DNA from: Sphingosinithalassobacter sp. CS137
GTDB lineage: Bacteria > Pseudomonadota > Alphaproteobacteria > Sphingomonadales > Sphingomonadaceae
Direction of reading: 5' to 3'
Assembly (NCBI RefSeq): GCF_014334115.1
Contig: NZ_CP060494.1
Location: 1,580,501 to 1,644,500 of the forward strand
Length of the DNA: 64,000 nt
Positions 63,849 through 64,000 of the stretch are shown here, piece by piece. A program made the position numbers and the translations under genes. The number at the start of each line of letters is the position of its first letter. The first letter of the stretch is position 1. Under the pieces are notes generated by a model, which ran no database searches, was not told the DNA's origin, and saw nothing but the letters and a program-made list of their open reading frames with translations.

Positions 63849-64000
63849 CCCCCTGGACCTTCCCCGACGCGCGACGCCCCGGCCGAAGCCCTTGCTCGGC
63901 TCCAGCAGCGGGGACGAAAGCGATGCCGGCCTTTCAGCCGGCCGCGTCCTCGGGATTTGCGCGATTTCGCTGCGACCCGCAGCTTGTCCGCCGTCGTGCT

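Larger units (their letters stand above)
63504..63860 (+). ncRNA. ssrA: Two-piece, circularly permuted tmRNA (alphaproteobacterial type)
   Basis: tmRNA rescues stalled ribosomes and adds a degradation tag. Here the 3' acceptor part comes first and the coding part second, as in alphaproteobacteria. The acceptor stem pairs GGGGCCG (63627-63633) with CGGCTCC (63583-63589). It is perfect except for a G-U at the third pair, the alanine identity element, and an encoded ACCA follows at 63590-63593. The T arm is a 5-bp stem (63566-63570 with 63578-63582) around loop GGCAGTA. The tag frame at 63710-63745 encodes ANDNEALAIAA and ends TAA. Outer limits are approximate: the 5' end is near 63504-63511, and the 3' end lies after the last hairpin, around 63860. 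Confidence 0.92.

Noticed and set aside
63861..64000. Short open frames at the right edge: plus-strand ATG at 63923 (MPAFQPAASSG) and a minus-strand C-terminus ending RANPEDAAG
   Set aside because: Both are too short and neither has a recognisable domain or decisive codon bias, so no gene is called. The GCCGGC inverted repeat at 63925-63942 could be a terminator for a minus-strand gene entering from the right.

Overview
The window is a GC-rich, gene-dense stretch of bacterial chromosome. It most likely comes from a sphingomonad-like alphaproteobacterium (Sphingomonadales). The evidence is a two-piece, circularly permuted tmRNA gene of the alphaproteobacterial type, an aa3-type cytochrome oxidase operon that includes ctaB, a CoxF-like gene, ctaG, DUF983 and SURF1 genes, an ETC complex I (NDUFS4-like) subunit, a TonB-dependent receptor, and the gene order mutY / dciA / dsbA-like / smc. 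There are no rRNA genes, tRNA genes, insertion sequences, prophage genes or CRISPR arrays. Apart from the far right end, gaps between genes are under about 200 bases. Many starts overlap the previous stop by 1 or 4 bases (ATGA, GTGA or TGATG), so translational coupling is the rule.

Layout. 1-2104 (minus): gluQRS, a HIG1-like membrane protein, a PduO-type cobalamin adenosyltransferase that seems to start at CTG, and egtB cut by the left edge. 2199-7061 (plus): HNH endonuclease, class A penicillin-binding protein, threonine aldolase-like enzyme, DMT exporter. 6971-11149 (minus): a YeeZ-like epimerase and two tandem secreted M28 peptidases. 11269-17348: pepN, a Tat-exported PhoD phosphatase, an M49-like lipoprotein peptidase. 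17368-23494: a glycan or glycolipid locus with a GT-C glycosyltransferase, a DUF2334 deacetylase, two GT4 enzymes, a DUF2141 protein and a YbhN-like membrane protein. 23479-26168: a TonB receptor coupled to maiA. 26190-29935 (minus): pyrE, pdxJ, acpS, lepB and an AI-2E/PerM-type permease in one tight operon. 30124-39386 (plus): the cytochrome c oxidase operon (ctaC, ctaD, an unknown gene, ctaB, coxF-like, ctaG, ctaE, DUF983, surf1), then thrC and a methyltransferase.

39393-46365: ccmAB, a small zincin, phhB, membrane-anchored cytochrome c, pheA, nudC, a serine beta-lactamase-like hydrolase, mutY. 46394-51356 (plus): dciA, a DsbA-like lipoprotein, smc, a small zinc-ribbon protein. 51353-55111 (minus): a three-gene carbohydrate operon (GT4, GH13, GH130). 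55180-59696: chorismate mutase, ispB-type prenyl synthase, a small acidic protein, hrpB, the NDUFS4-like subunit. 59751-62414 (minus): lemA, two TPM-domain proteins and a Nudix hydrolase in one operon. 62512-63424: mscL and an Rrf2 regulator. 63504-63860: split ssrA.

Most of the window is housekeeping. Respiration is the strongest theme: a full aa3 oxidase assembly set, ccmAB, a cytochrome c and a complex I accessory subunit. The most promising uncharacterised material is the 17-23 kb glycan/glycolipid locus, the GT4-GH13-GH130 operon, the unknown gene inserted behind a hairpin in the oxidase operon, and the unusual start codon of the cobalamin adenosyltransferase gene.
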